DNA of 64,000 nucleotides, taken from Glandiceps talaboti. Taxonomy: Eukaryota; Hemichordata; Enteropneusta; Spengelidae. The stretch is taken from contig NC_135567.1 of NCBI RefSeq assembly GCF_964340395.1, forward strand, positions 11,024,484 through 11,088,483. Direction: 5' to 3'. This document shows positions 46,050 to 58,790 of this stretch, piece after piece (positions within the stretch are counted from its first letter, which is position 1; the number at the start of each line of letters is the position of its first letter). A program made the translations under genes and the position numbers. The notes beneath the pieces were generated by a model. It saw only the letters and a list, made by a program, of their open reading frames with translations. It did no database searches and had not been told where the DNA came from.

Positions 46050-46545
46050 GAGGCCGCTAGATGCTAGCTAGCTAATAGCTGGCTAGAAGGGGTAATAGCG
46101 GTTATTAATGGCTAATAGCCCCTGGCAGAGATAGAGGTTGCTAGCTAATTATTAGCTAACATGGGGCTAATAGCGGCTATTGATGCCTAATAGTTTGAAT
46201 AGCTGCCTGGTCAGGGCCCTGGGATAGTCAGGGGTTGCAAGCCAGCTAGCATGGGGCTAATAGCGGCTATTAATGGCTATTAGCTTGAATAGCTGCCTTG
46301 TCAGGCCCCTGGCAGAGTTAGAGGTGGCTATGTAATAGCTAGCTAGCACAGGAACTAATAGTGGCTATTTATAGCTATTAGTTTGAATAGTTGCCTAGTC
46401 AGGGTCCAGGCAGAGTTAGAGGTTGCTGAGAATAGCTAGCTCGAAGAGGGCTTATAGCAGCTATTGATGGCTAATAGGTTGAATAGCTGCCTTGCTAGGT
46501 CCCTAGCAAAGTTAGCTGCAACTGTTAGAATGGGGCTAATTATGC
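46050..46545 (+). repeat. TAGC-rich minisatellite, 75-98 bp units
   Basis: Five units start with a GGGCTAATAGCGGCTATT-like block near 46089, 46163, 46253, 46351 and 46448. Each is followed by (GG)CTAATAGTTTGAATAGCTGCC and a CAGGG/GGCAGAGTTAGAGG segment. The units are built almost wholly from short palindromes (GCTAGC, AGCTAGCT, TAGCTA) and could form many alternative stems. Confidence 0.9.
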
Positions 46546-49474
46546 TGCAAATGATTATTACACATTACACTACCAGACAAATGTAACTTGACCAACACTC
46601 GCGGGACAAATGCATTCGAAACGCGGGGAAATTTGCGTGACACGCAAATGCGTGTTGGGAGTCACGTGGAGTACTCGCGTTATATCCCTCGTGTTTCATT
46701 TCAACCCGTGTGTTGCGTGTCACACTGTACATGCATGTCTTTTTAAGTGTTTCAAGATTTCACATCATGGTAGTGTAGAATGATATTCATGAACCAAGGA
46801 TGCATTCTGCACACCCAAAAAATGAAACATTTACTGTTTACGTTGTTTTCTGTTACTAGACTCAAACGTGTGACTATTACACTTCACGTAAGCATGCGGT
46901 TTGTTGTGTTGTGACCATGTCGTGACTAACTGTATTCGACTACATCGTTTGGCGTCTTTCACAATTGCGATTGTACATGTATGTAATAAAACGTGCCTGC
47001 ACACTTGACGAATCAAAACATGAGATGAACGATATCTTCCGGTCGATGAAAGACGGGCGCGTTCACTTCGTCTTTATTATGCATATTGAAAATGTCTTAC
47101 TGTGTTGCTTATGTGACTACTTCCGGTTTTAGTACAATCCGTAATTTTAACAGTTAAAACATATACTAATATTAATAACTTCAGCCTCAGACAACTATAG
47201 TGGTTTGAGTTTCAGCTAAACAACAGCAAGGCTTTCATATTGCCGTAATAGCCGGCAATTTACATGTTTGTGTATTTATCATTTGGAAGTAGCTTACAGC
47301 ATGAAGGTAGACAAAGGTTGTGATTTTACTAGTCTAGTAACTAGTAGGGAAACAATGAGATTACTTAGCTACACAGTGCACAAGTCGTACAGATACCCGT
47401 AAAACACGTTTCTAACTTGAATGGGAACAAGACGAAACATACACTGTACTTCAACATTATTCAGAGTCGTCGCCATGTGGAGGTCACGAGTGTTATGGTC
47501 AATACAAATATGTACAGTGTATGAATAAACGACCGTGCGAGTAGAATACATTTGCATTAACACTCAAGGCTAGCAACTTTTTCTACTCCGCTGCAGGTGA
47601 TAACACAATTTCATATTTACCCACTTCTTATGAATGGCTTCCAATGAAATTTAGTTTGTGTCTTATAAATCTTTGAGCATAGACGTCGTTTCTCTCCAAC
47701 CTTACGCTATGCTTTGAGTTTGTAACATGTTGGAAACGACGACGTCATCAGTGGACATTTCTGCGCGCAATGTACATAGGCTTATAAGTATTGTTAAAGT
47801 CAACGACACCCGGGACTTGTATTCTCACAAGTAGTTTTTGAACTTTTTACTGAAGTTCAAACGATTAAAAGAAGTGTTTTAGTGGTCTGAGACTTAAGTC
47901 GTGGTTTTGTCCTTGGAGTTTAATGAACACACAATAGATTTGTTTAGTTTCCTACCCTATTAAATTGTCTTACACATTACATCGAATGTTATCCTGGATG
48001 TATTTAAACACCGTAGTTTATTTATTTTAGGGATAACGACATCTAATCTATGCTTGTGTCAACAGTTCTTGAAATGTGCACGTATGTCATTTTAGCGAGT
48101 GTTATGTTTCTTGAAAATCGTTTTTGAAACAGAAAGCATTTTTATATCGTTGCTACATGAAACGATCAATAACTAAATTTGTTGTAGTGAAAAAAAAAGT
48201 ATAGTAGCCCTAATCACGTTTATTTACGCTGTGTGCAATCATTACAGATTCAATGAACAAGTACGTCTTTTACAGTAGATTTTTACATGTTATATTTTCC
48301 GTACCGTCTCTGGCGAAAATCAGTAGTGCGTTCATCATGCATCATGTTGCTGTCTTTGAAACGACGGCATGGTCGTGAACTATTGTCGTTGGCTTGTTTT
48401 TGACTTGAGCCTCGTCTTTGATTTTCAAGTCCATTGATCGTTTCTTACATATGATTCGTCATGCGTCAGGACATATTATGTAATATGTTTGACTGCTGCT
48501 ATTGTGTTCCTATTTTATATTTTCTGACTGGAGAGCTATCACAGTAAATCATTCATGTTTTGCCCATGTGCATGTGTGTAGCATGTTATTGTTCACATCT
48601 GCATTTACCTGTAAAATACATTGTGATTGATCGACTTCGACTTGCGCAACATGTCTGCTAGCTAGGTATGAGAACGCTCTTCAAAGTTCAAAGTTCGAAT
48701 TGCGTGAAATATAATTAGCGACAAATTAAATAACTTCGAGATTCTGTCAAAATACCAACTAACGTGTAACCAACGAAATCTCATGACAGTAATTTTCATT
48801 TTCAATACTTTCTTAGATTTGCTAATTACGTGTATTTGCAATAGGAGAATTCCGCCGTTGCAAGGTTGACGCAATCTTTCGCTTACCGAGATTAGTAGTT
48901 AAATCACTTGTACACTAACATGAAGTGGTTTCGCAACATTTTGTATAAAACACTTCCGAGTACAAATATGTAAATCTTACTAATTTCTTTTCCTGTTACA
49001 ATGATGTGATTTTGTGTAGAATGTGTCAATTGTTTTAATGTCAGGGCCCGTAATTTTCACATGAAGTTCTCTTGTCCGTCGGGAGAACGGATTTATGTTT
49101 TCACTTGTTCAGACACAAAGTTTACTTGGCAAAAGGCGTCGTGCGACGGCCTACCTGACTTATAGTATATTGAATACTGTAATATTTCATTATGATAAAA
49201 TAATTGTAAATGGTATGGCATGAAACAATATACTTTGAGTATTTTTGTTGATGTTAGTTTTCGAAATTCAAATTTCAATTTCGACGGATCAGGAGAGGGT
49301 ATTGTCATCACCTTGACATGTTGAAATAACAGCAGATAGGAAATTTAACTGTTTAGTCCTTGAATTTAAAAAATCTCCAGGGGAGGGAGGGAACTCCCTG
49401 CCGTACCCACCACCCACTTGGCTCCTTCAAACTTCAAATCAACTTTTACCGTTTACCTTTCAATTTTACCAGCA
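46546..49474. other. Spacer left of the giant inverted repeat
   Basis: No gene, RNA or repeat family recognised. It is somewhat less AT-rich in places (46600-47060) with scattered CG dinucleotides. Open frames are short and unrelated to known families. Confidence 0.4.
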
Positions 49475-50569
49475 ATAAGTGCTTGTAGTCTAGCTATCGT
49501 TACAACAACTTCCTCACGTCACTTATACATGTACGCCACAATACAACATGTACATGTGATCATGACACGCGTGTACCATGTCTTCACTTTAATAGTGAGG
49601 TCATGCAAGGAGGACTTTAATAGCTATCCATGTAATACGTCGATGTCAAGTCATACCAAATATGATCCAGTATTTATGTCAGAAGTGGAACTAGTTAATT
49701 GTATCTGCTGTCCAGTAGTGGAATGTGATGAGCTAAAATAATACATTATAAATGAACTGCTATCACACTATCATAGGTTTTGACAACGCTTCACACATGC
49801 ATAAAAAGTGTGTTGTTTTCAGTGTCACTCAACGGTCACCCAACTCTCGTGGCCCGGGATTATTTTCGTGGCTATCCCGAAAGGGTCTATAACACATTTT
49901 CAGACTATAAAATCTTTGAAATAACAACCATTTAAATAACGTGTGCGTCTTTTGATTTACAAAATGTATATAATATGCTACAAATACACGAATCCTGTAG
50001 TTTATTGAGTGTCCGTATCGTTCAGTAAACCCTCGTGGGGTGGGATAATTTATGTTGACTTTACCTCATAAGTGACAAATTTGATAGAGAAATTACTTGA
50101 AACCTAAGCCTGAATATTCGTCGATGGAAAATAAATATTCTTAGTTTCTTTTTACATACGGGAGTATTCTGAATGTGTGTCTATAGACTAGGGTTCGCAC
50201 GGTCCTGGAAAACCCTAGAATTTCAAACCCTCCCTAGAAACCCTGGAAAATGCGCCCTAACCCTAAAAATGATCGCGATCGATTGATTGGCGATCGACAT
50301 TTCAGTACGTGCTCGAGCACATATTCACATGATTCACTACACTCGTTGAATAACCTTTTTACCCTTTATACTGTACCATACGAACTTTTGGTTTTGCCCT
50401 GTTCGGAGTCCATCAACGTCATATCAACGTTCTCTTGATTACATGACCTGACTATTAATTTTCAAAATTATTACATCAAGTTTCCACTTTAAACACGCCC
50501 ATCTGAAGCCCTGATCGACGTGTAAACTTAACAACTGTAAATTAAAAGGGAAATGCCTGACATATTCGA

Positions 50570-51740
50570 TGATATCGTCTAAAAATCTAACATTTTGGAT
50601 AACTATCCCTTTCCCAATGATCGGTAATATCGGATAAAAGACTTCGTCTTGAAAGTCTAATATATAAGTTATTCAATGTGTTAGATATCTATCGGATAGC
50701 ATCGATAACATCGATAACATTTGATAAATATGCTTCATTGGGAAGGAATCTCTGTCGTCTGGATAGGTATTCAAAATGTTAGTTTTTTTAGACAATATTA
50801 TCGGATAAAAACGCTTCATCGGGAAGAGAATTCCGTCGTCAAGTTTTTCAAAATGTTATATGTTTAACGATGCTATCGGATAACACCCGACACTACCGTA
50901 CAGGCGTAGGCACACGTCCACACAAATGGCTGTCTGATATAGTTATTTTTCGTTGAAATAGAATTGACGAAATGCAATAACAACGTAGTACATTTTTGTA
51001 ATTACATTTCTTCTTGTAGACGTAGGTATTGTTTTCAAGTTGCACTATCACCGTTTTGATTTCTGAAGGCCAGAGTTAATATGTAGTTTATTGAATGTCA
51101 TGGTGTAACTCTGTCGTTCACACAACCCTCGTGTTGCGGGACCATATTTCCATTTTGTACTTGTTAAGGATGCATAATTTTTTTCTTGCATTCATTTAAT
51201 ATGACAGCTTTTATCACCACAATTTTTAAAGGGAACACACTGAGTGCGTACGTATATATATCAAAGATAACTGTTTTTGCTGCATACTTGGTATTCACAG
51301 TATTCGGCCACTTTTTCACATCCTCGTATCACAGGTTCATTTTTGTGACTATCGAAAAAGAGACAAGTTATGCTTTCAAAAATAAACGTTTTAAGAATCT
51401 GTGCATCTTTTTATCTCGCAAATATAATAAATAATGTAAGTTTTCTCAATACCTCACCGGCACAGACAGCATGTACATGTACATGCACATTGTACATGTA
51501 CTGCGGTGCGTCAACTCGCGTGACTTGGGCCGTGTTTCGTGGCTAACCTTAAATGTCAAATCTTATATGAGATATGATAAAACTGCTTAGTTGAAAAGGG
51601 ATCTCCGTCATCTAGATAGTCTAAGTTACGAAACTGTTAGATTTTTGGACGATGTTATCGGATAAAAACGCTTGGACGGGAAGGGACCTCCGTCATCAAC
51701 TTTGTTTAGTACGTAAGTTCAACATGTTAGATTAATTTAT
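50570..51740. repeat. Diverged short repeats around TATCGGATAAAA (left arm)
   Basis: Blocks with TTTTTAGACGAT, TATCGGATAAAA, GGGAAG and TCCGTC(G/A)TC recur near 50570-50660, 50740-50890 and 51590-51735, and mirrored in the right arm at 60490-60640 and 61340-61640. The core GTTAGATTTTT is usually 25-40 bases from the TATCGGATAA. Confidence 0.7.
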
Positions 51741-53420
51741 TTGGTCGGCGTGTAGTCATCCAGGATGCTTGCACGAAATACATTTACTACATTATTTTAT
51801 ACATTCACTACTTATTATTACGAATGTACATTGCATGTTTGATTTAATTATTTCAGCACAAGAAAAAAAAACGTACCATAAATCTTAATCACTAATTCAT
51901 CTGCTTTTACATGTAATACATCTAACATGACGCTGTCGTACATGGCACACATCTACATGTACACACATTTTAATTGACTGAAATGGTTGTCCGATACAAT
52001 TATTTTTCGTTGAAATAAAATGGGCAAAATGCAATACAAAGTAATTTATTTTTATCTTATAAACGTAGGTATTCTTTTCAAGTCGCACTATCACATGCCA
52101 GTTTACATGAGAGTTATGTAGTGTACATGTACATGTGTATAAGATGTCACGATGTAACTCTGTCGTTCACGCAACACGTCACGCAACCCTCGTGTTGCGG
52201 GACCATATTTCCGGTTTGTACTTTGCATCTTTTCTAAGCTTTTGTCACCAAAGTCATTTTAAGGAGGAACACGCCGAGTTTGTACGTTTATCAAGTATAA
52301 CAATTTTTACTTGAATATTTCGGTGTTTACATTCTTCAACCACTTTTCCCTGCCTCGTGATGCAGGGTCATTTTCATAGCTATCGTAAAGGAGACGAAGT
52401 TGGGCTTTAAAAAATAAACGTTTTAAGAATCTTTTTATCTCGCAAATATGAAATATAAGATTTCTCAACATACAGCATATACATGTACCGTGGTGTCTCT
52501 GTGCCTCTCAACTGTCATTGAACTCGAAAATCACGGAGTAACGTGTGGAATTGTGTCTTTCCCTAGGGTATGTAGCTAATGTATTACCTGTGGGAGCTAA
52601 ACTAGATAAACGCAGCTAAACTGCATGACTTTAGCGGATATGTATGTTCTAAACTTATAAACTATCCACTAATTAGTCCCTAGCGAAAAAAGTTTTACAA
52701 GGATGTATCCGCTAATTATCGCATCTAAATATCGTTCTCAACTTTATAAACGTTATCCACTAATTATGGCATCTAAATATCTACCTACACTTTATACATT
52801 ATATAAACTATCCGCTAATTAGACGGGCACAATATCAATGTGACAATAGGGAGTATGATTTTTGAAGCATGTGCTAAAGTATATAATGAGACGTACATAT
52901 GATGTGATGAGGAGCGAGACGGTCATCAGTTGTTGACAAATATTTGCAAATTTTGGCGAGGCAGTACTGTTGACTGGCTTTTAAATGAACAGCGTTTGAA
53001 TTTAAGTACTTTACGTCTGAGAATTGTCTGGAGGAGAACTTTGGTTACGACACTAGAGGAATGAGAAGATATATAGAAGGAGTATGTGAAGAAGAAGTTG
53101 AAATAATTTTCAGCAGCGAGCCGAAGGTACGAAATCAATATTGTATACTTCTTTTTCTTCTTTTTTGAATTTCTTTTTGTACTGGGAATTCCTCCCACCG
53201 ATTTTCTGTTATGCAGACATGTACACACAATCACACGAATTTCCACAGAGTTCCATTCAGGTGTGGGACTACCCGACAGGGCCATGTTGCACGCTCTATA
53301 TCACGTTACAGATGTGGAACTGTCAAGGCTTTCCCAGTCAGTCCACAGGCTATATCATTGAGTCACCCAGGCCCGGCAAACAGCACCTGTGGGCTCGTGT
53401 GAGTAATCGTCCCCGACTTT

Positions 53421-53642
53421 TCGAGTCATTACTTTAAGCCCCCCCCCCCCCCCGATATTCGCATTGGTCTTGTGAGTGAGAGACGGCTGAGTGATACAGC
53501 CTACCCATCGAGTCTGTAGAACACTCGCCCTGGATTTGGGTCGGTCACAGAAAAATCCCTAGTTTCCAGTGGGATTCAAACCCATGACCTCCCGACTGCT
53601 ACTCCTGTGCACTAACCACAATGCTACACGGAGCTGGTATAT
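53421..53642 (-). mobile_element. tRNA-derived SINE, left-arm copy
   Basis: Mirror copy of the element at 58582-58790, reading on the minus strand. Confidence 0.75.
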
Positions 53643-53724
53643 TGTACAAACTTCCTTATATACACTGTCATGTCACAGGCACTCGAATCAATATGTATGA
53701 CTTTTTAAAAAAAAAACATGTTTT

Positions 53725-53755
<31 letters not shown>

Positions 53756-53851
53756 GTACGTACGTACATACACACGTACGTACGTACGTACGTACGTACA
53801 TACATACATACATACATACATACATACATACATACATACATACATACATAC
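53725..53851. repeat. CA / CGTA / CATA compound microsatellite
   Basis: CA repeats, then CGTA and CATA units, at the inner end of the left arm. The mirrored tract at 58301-58498 is longer and also has GCATGC variants. Confidence 0.97.
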
Positions 53852-54369
53852 ATTTTGACAACTATGGAAAATACATAGATGTGAGGGAATACTTGTTCCT
53901 TCCAAGATGGTACTTAGTAGTATACTAGTTGTAACTACAACGTGGAGTGACGGTTCCTCGTTCGATATCGAGTTTTCCATAGTGAATATATTTGAATAAA
54001 AAGGTGTGGTTTTGTTTTTGTTTCCTAGCGGACTTCGCATGTCTGCGATGTACCAGGCTGGGCCGAGGGTAACGTGTCACTGAATCGACGACAATGAGAA
54101 GATAAGGAGGCCAGTGTGTGTAGCACCAAAGACATCTGTGAAATGTGCCTCGTGGATGCCAAATATTTTTCAAGACGTGCATGGACGTTTTGCAGTGGCC
54201 ACACTGAAGATAACGACCAGGTAGTAACGAATCAAAACAAGCCAAAGAAAGTGGAACAGTTGGGGAGGAGGAGACACAGAACCCAAACCCTCATATTGTA
54301 TTGAAAATAACAATGAACGAGTACAAACGCATGCCAAGTACAATACTGTTGTTAAGTATGCCCACGGGG

Positions 54370-55030
54370 AGCTCAGGCTCAGTTAGTTTTAATGCAAATA
54401 TAAACAAACAAGTAAACAAACAAACAAACAAAACACAAACAAGTAAAAAACAACAACAAATAAACACACAAATAAACAAAACGAATAAACAAACAAACAA
54501 ACAAACAAAAGAAACAAACAAAAACAAACAAACTAATCGACACATGAGTAGATACATACATGAGTAAACAACAACAAACCAACGAACAAACACTACCCCC
54601 CCCCCACATGGTCACATCTGGAAATAACCCAAAAGGGTTGAGACTGATCAACATCCATACCCAAAAGCGAGTACTATTATAATTTTCGTATCCTGAAAAA
54701 AATGCCATAATTTGACTTCAGATCAGTCAAAAATACACCTCGCTAGATCATATATGGGGGTAGTGTTTGTTTGTTGTCGTTTACTCATGTATGTATCTAC
54801 TCATGTGTCGGTTAGTTTGTTTGTTTGTTTGCTTTTGTTTGCTTTATTTGTTTGTTTGTTTGTTTGTTTGTTTATTTCTACGTTTGTTTACTTGTTTATT
54901 TGTTTGTTTACTTGTTTATTTGTTTGTCTGTTTTTTACTTGTGTTTTGTTTGTGTGTTTGTTTGTTTGTTTACTTGTTTGTTTACTTGTTTGTTTATATT
55001 TGTAAACAAAACTAACTGAGCCTGCGCTCA
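54370..55030. repeat. (AAAC)n inverted repeat
   Basis: 54370-54604 (AAAC-rich, bounded by GGCTCAGTTAGTTTT and ACTACCCCCC) is the imperfect reverse complement of 54757-55030 (GTTT-rich, bounded by GGGGGTAGTG and AAAACTAACTGAGCC). The loop is about 150 bases. Non-repetitive ends match, so this is a true inverted duplication and not just two opposite microsatellites. Confidence 0.9.
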
Positions 55031-55462
55031 CTGTGGTATGCCAACCGAATGCCTGCAAATGACTCGGACACATTTGTTGGCTGTAAGATAAACTGTAATG
55101 TTGACAGGTTTTACGACTGTACAGCCAGAATGTTGTCCAAAGTCCGTCCTTGTGGCGTAATTATTGTAATGTATGCACCATTATATACATGTGAATACCC
55201 GTCACATTAGCACACAGGTGTTTGTTTTTCTACTCAGAATTGTAGTGAGAATTTCAGTCGATTTCGATATGCCGGTTATGATCACGCTTGTGAGTTCGAG
55301 TCAATTTGAGGCGAAAGGGTAACGTTGGAGCAGAAGTTCTATTTCAAAATTTAGAATATCTTGTCGACTATTTTCATTGCATAAAGCACACAAAGATAAC
55401 GTGCTTGCCATTGGAAAACAAAGACAAGTGTCGATACCATCCTCGGTTGCTAAAATTCTAAG

Positions 55463-55491
55463 ACATGGTTTACATTAAATGTAAACCATGT
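55463..55491. repeat. Perfect 29-base palindrome
   Basis: ACATGGTTTACAT, TAA, then ATGTAAACCATGT: 13-base arms and a 3-base loop. Confidence 0.95.
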
Positions 55492-55689
55492 AAACACTGA
55501 ATGCGGGGAGCACTAGTGCCTCAAGTGGCTAGGCAAGTTTAAATCTAATGTTAGAAGAATGACGTAATACAAGTTCAATTTTTATGGGGTCATATGTGAG
55601 TACAGAAATGCCATAATTGAGAAGAGGTTATGTAAGTGTGTGCTAATCCCGTACATGTCAAACAATGTGTCAACATTATGACAGATAAA

Positions 55690-56180
55690 GGGCATAAGTG
55701 TGGATAGTTTATAAACTTTCTAAAGTTTACAACGATTTTTAGATCGGATAATTGGCGGATATATCCTTGTAAAACTTTTTACAGTAGGGACAGTTCATCT
55801 AGTTAGCGGATAATTTATAAAGTTCAGAACGATATTTAGATCGTCTAAATAGCGGATATATCGTTGTGGGATATTTAAGTTCAGATCGTCTAAATAGTGG
55901 ACAATTTAGAAAGTTTATAACGATATTTAGATGGTCTAAATAGTGGATAGTTTATAAAGTCTAAACTTTATCCGCTATTTAGACCATCTAAATATCGAGC
56001 TAAAGTTGATAAACTTTAGATAGTTTATAAAGTTTAGAATTAGAGTTAGACCATAATGGTTAGACACTTCTAACTTAGATGACTAAATTTCAAGCTAAAC
56101 TTTCTAAACTTAAAAAAGTTTAGATTTATACACTTCTAGCTTAGCTGTCTAAACTTCTAAGTCCTAGCTAAACTTTCAAA
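55690..56180. repeat. AT-rich palindromic repeats near the centre of the spacer
   Basis: Multiple copies of GATATTTAGAT(G/C)GTCTAAATAG and AGTTTATAAAGTTTAGAA. A local palindrome spans 55921-55997 (left CGATATTTAGATGGTCTAAA, right TTTAGACCATCTAAATATCG). The same words occur in both arms (52600-52850 and 59390-59640), so this is a third related block, in the same orientation as the right arm. Confidence 0.82.
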
Positions 56181-58300
56181 ACTAGCTAATACACCTTACT
56201 GCGTGAGTTGGGCCGTGTTTCGTGGCTAGTACCCGAAACAAATGTAAGTACAACACTGCCTACCACATTTACAATAATAAAATATCAAATTCACTGAAAT
56301 GTTGTTGGTGCTTGACTTGAGAAATGCGGATAAATGGAATTGTTGATAGCCCAGTGATTGTCTTGGTGTGACCTTAGTGGTCTGAGCTGTGACTATCTCA
56401 AGATGTTCAGTCTCTACTCTGTACTCTTTATATGTATGTTTCTACCGCTATGTACGATCATGACTTTAGTTGAATGTAAGTACAGGATCTGTAAAAGCCC
56501 AGATACTGGGTGATGAAATGTCTTCAGATGAACCAAATATATGTTACCAGGAATAGTTTGCGAACGTGTGATTTTACTTGACGTTGTTACATATATATCA
56601 AATGTTACAAATGTATTACAATCAAATATTACGTTTATCGTCTAATATCGATCGTGGACGCCGCATACGATTTGCCCTCACCGTGATTACACTCTCGAGT
56701 TAAATATTATTCTTTACAGATAACATGTTGCGCTATCCTCAATATTGTATTCAGATATTGGGTACGTGAACCTTGTTTTATGACTAATGTACATTACATA
56801 ACATTATATAACATTACATGGTGAATGGAGTAGTGGGCGTACAGTGAGCTAGATTCAATGCATGGAAGCAGATCAATGGAAGGAGATTTAAAGATAGTGA
56901 CAGAGACAAATATTATCAACTGGATGTATTCGATGGTAGTAGCTTTCGCAAACCAGATTTTCGTCCCTGACGAAAATGGTCAAATAAAATATATATGGTA
57001 CAGACAGTAACAGGGATTGGAAGCCTGTGCGTAGACATGTAAAGAAATTATCGTAAGCATGCCTAATAATACGTCCTTAGAAACAATCATATTCTGGTAA
57101 CGATGAATTAGCGAGGAATGCCACGGGCAAAAGATGTTACAGCACTGGGGAAGGTGGAAGGTGTTTGAACTCAGACCACTAATACAATAAGTAAATCTTA
57201 TAATCTTATGCACACATGTGAAGTCTAGCTCGCCTAGCCTGTTTACGGAATCAGTGACCTTTCCGAGTAGGAGAAAATTACGGGAAACGGCAGCGTTTGT
57301 GTTTGTTTTTGTGGAAGGCTACGATATTTATTTTTCTACGAAAATCGCGGAAAGTATAATATAAACGCCAATATATAATTTTTGTGTAATGTAGAATCCA
57401 TGAAGCGGTGTGTCCTCCTTTCAAATTTTATGCATGCTAGTCGAACGTCAAGAATGTTTCTGTTTACAACTCATAGTATTATGGTTACGTCACAGCAAAT
57501 ATAATCAAACGAAAAACAATCTGGCATTAATTGAATCTCAAGAATTGTGTGAGATATGACACATCAACGGGTGTGTTTCCCCCTCTTTAAAAGGTGATTC
57601 TATATACCCTATACCACAATCTTGAAATTTTTTCTTTACATGACTCTTAACCAGTAAATTCAAAGGTAACTATTCAAAATTGCAGAAGTGAGAAAAAAAA
57701 GTCAAACAGGCGATTGGTGACCGTCCCGAGCAGCCATGAACTTACAAGTTATATGTTACACTGCCTATTGTTCTAACGTTTGGGAATACAACGTCATATA
57801 GAGAGGAGCGTTTCGTCTCAGTATATTTACATGTAGTATACTAAGCAATAGCAGCCAGTGGCAAATTCAATGACGACTTTATCATGTTCGATGGATTTTT
57901 TTTTTTATAAATCTTATGTAGTATAGCTATATAGGCGTCGTGTCTTACAATAGTAGCAATAGTGAAAATGCTACTAATGATTTTGGAGAGCATTGGGTTG
58001 ATCATCGAATTCTATTGCTGATTTGGACCTCGATAAAACTAGGAGCTCAACAATTGCTACAAGTCGATAGCAAAATACCAGAATGTAATCGAACCCGAGA
58101 AATCTTCATAATTCGATCCAAGCTGCAGCATAAATTGTCGATTTTTTTCCGTCCCAGAAGTAACGTGATTACTACATCTAAAATGGGTTTGCGGCGCGGG
58201 AGCAGGCATTTGACGAGACAAAAAAGAAGTCGGCCTAATTGTGTGTCTCTATATATGAAATGTCCTATAAATGTTTCACAGTTTTCGTTGCAGTCTTGTA

Positions 58301-58445
58301 CTGTATGTATGTATGTATGTATGTATGTATGTATGTATGTATGCATTCATGCATGCGTGCATGTATGCATGTATGTATGTATGTATGTATGTATGTACGT
58401 ATGTACGTACGTATAGTACGTACGTGTGTATGTACGTACGTACGT

Positions 58446-58498
<53 letters not shown>
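58301..58498. repeat. GTAT / GCAT / GTAC / GT compound microsatellite
   Basis: Marks the inner end of the right arm. Translated frames across it (Tyr-Val-Cys-Met) are artefacts. Confidence 0.97.
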
Positions 58499-58501
<3 letters not shown>

Positions 58502-58581
58502 ACATGTTTTTAAAAAATCATACATATTGATTCGAGTGCCTGTGACATGACAGTGTATATAAGGAAGTTTGTACAATATAC

Positions 58582-58790
58582 CAGCTCCGTGTAGCATTGT
58601 GGTTAGTGCACAGGAGTAGCAGTCGGGAGGTCATGGGTTTGAATCCCACTGGAAACTAGGGATTTTTCTGTGACCGACCCAAATCCAGGGCGAGTGTTCT
58701 ACAGACTCGATGGGTAGGCTGTATCACTCAGCCGTCTCTCACTCACAAGACCAATGCGAATATCGGGGGGGGGGGGCTTAAAGTAATGAC
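58582..58790 (+). mobile_element. tRNA-derived SINE, right-arm copy
   Basis: An A-box-like TAGTGCACAGG (58604-58614) is followed by a B-box-like GGGTTTGAATCCC (58635-58647), then a short body to a poly-G run at about 58765. The head resembles a tRNA with the 3' acceptor replaced. The following 58860-58990 sequence recurs alone at 3767-3895. Confidence 0.75.

Larger units (their letters stand above)
49475..53851. repeat. Giant inverted repeat, left arm
   Basis: Nearly identical reverse complement of 58301-62757. Positions pair so that left plus right coordinate is about 112213 near the inner end and 112232 at the outer end, so only about 19 bases of net indel occur over 4.4 kb. The outer break is sharp at ATAAGTGCTTG (49475). 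The inner end lies inside the CATA/CGTA microsatellite. Substitutions are few, for example CAATTTTTAAAGG at 51224 against CAATAGTTAAAGG on the other arm. No real gene is evident; the few frames are mirrored with it. Confidence 0.97.
53852..58300. other. Spacer of the giant inverted repeat
   Basis: About 4.45 kb between the arms, similar in length to each arm. It has an AAAC hairpin, a 29-base palindrome and an AT-rich block related to the arms (listed separately). Between 56180 and 58300 no gene is supported. The 158-codon frame at 57940-58416 runs into the GTAT microsatellite, has no known domain and is probably spurious. Confidence 0.6.

Noticed and set aside
52926-53285. A 119-codon frame, identical in both giant repeat arms (also 58928-59287), as a conserved gene
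   Set aside because: Identity follows from the recent inverted duplication. The frame overlaps dispersed-element sequence and has no domain or promoter support.
53995-54240. A possible small exon pair near a TTTCCTAG acceptor-like site in the spacer
   Set aside because: Cys-rich on both strands by chance, with no domain match and no consistent donor phase.
54291-55073. Leu/Val/Cys-rich or Asn/Lys-rich frames over the AAAC inverted repeat that look like membrane proteins
   Set aside because: They are translations of AAAC or GTTT repeats, present on both strands because of the inverted repeat.
57940-58416. A 158-codon frame as a secreted protein gene
   Set aside because: It has no signal peptide or domain, and its last third is microsatellite.
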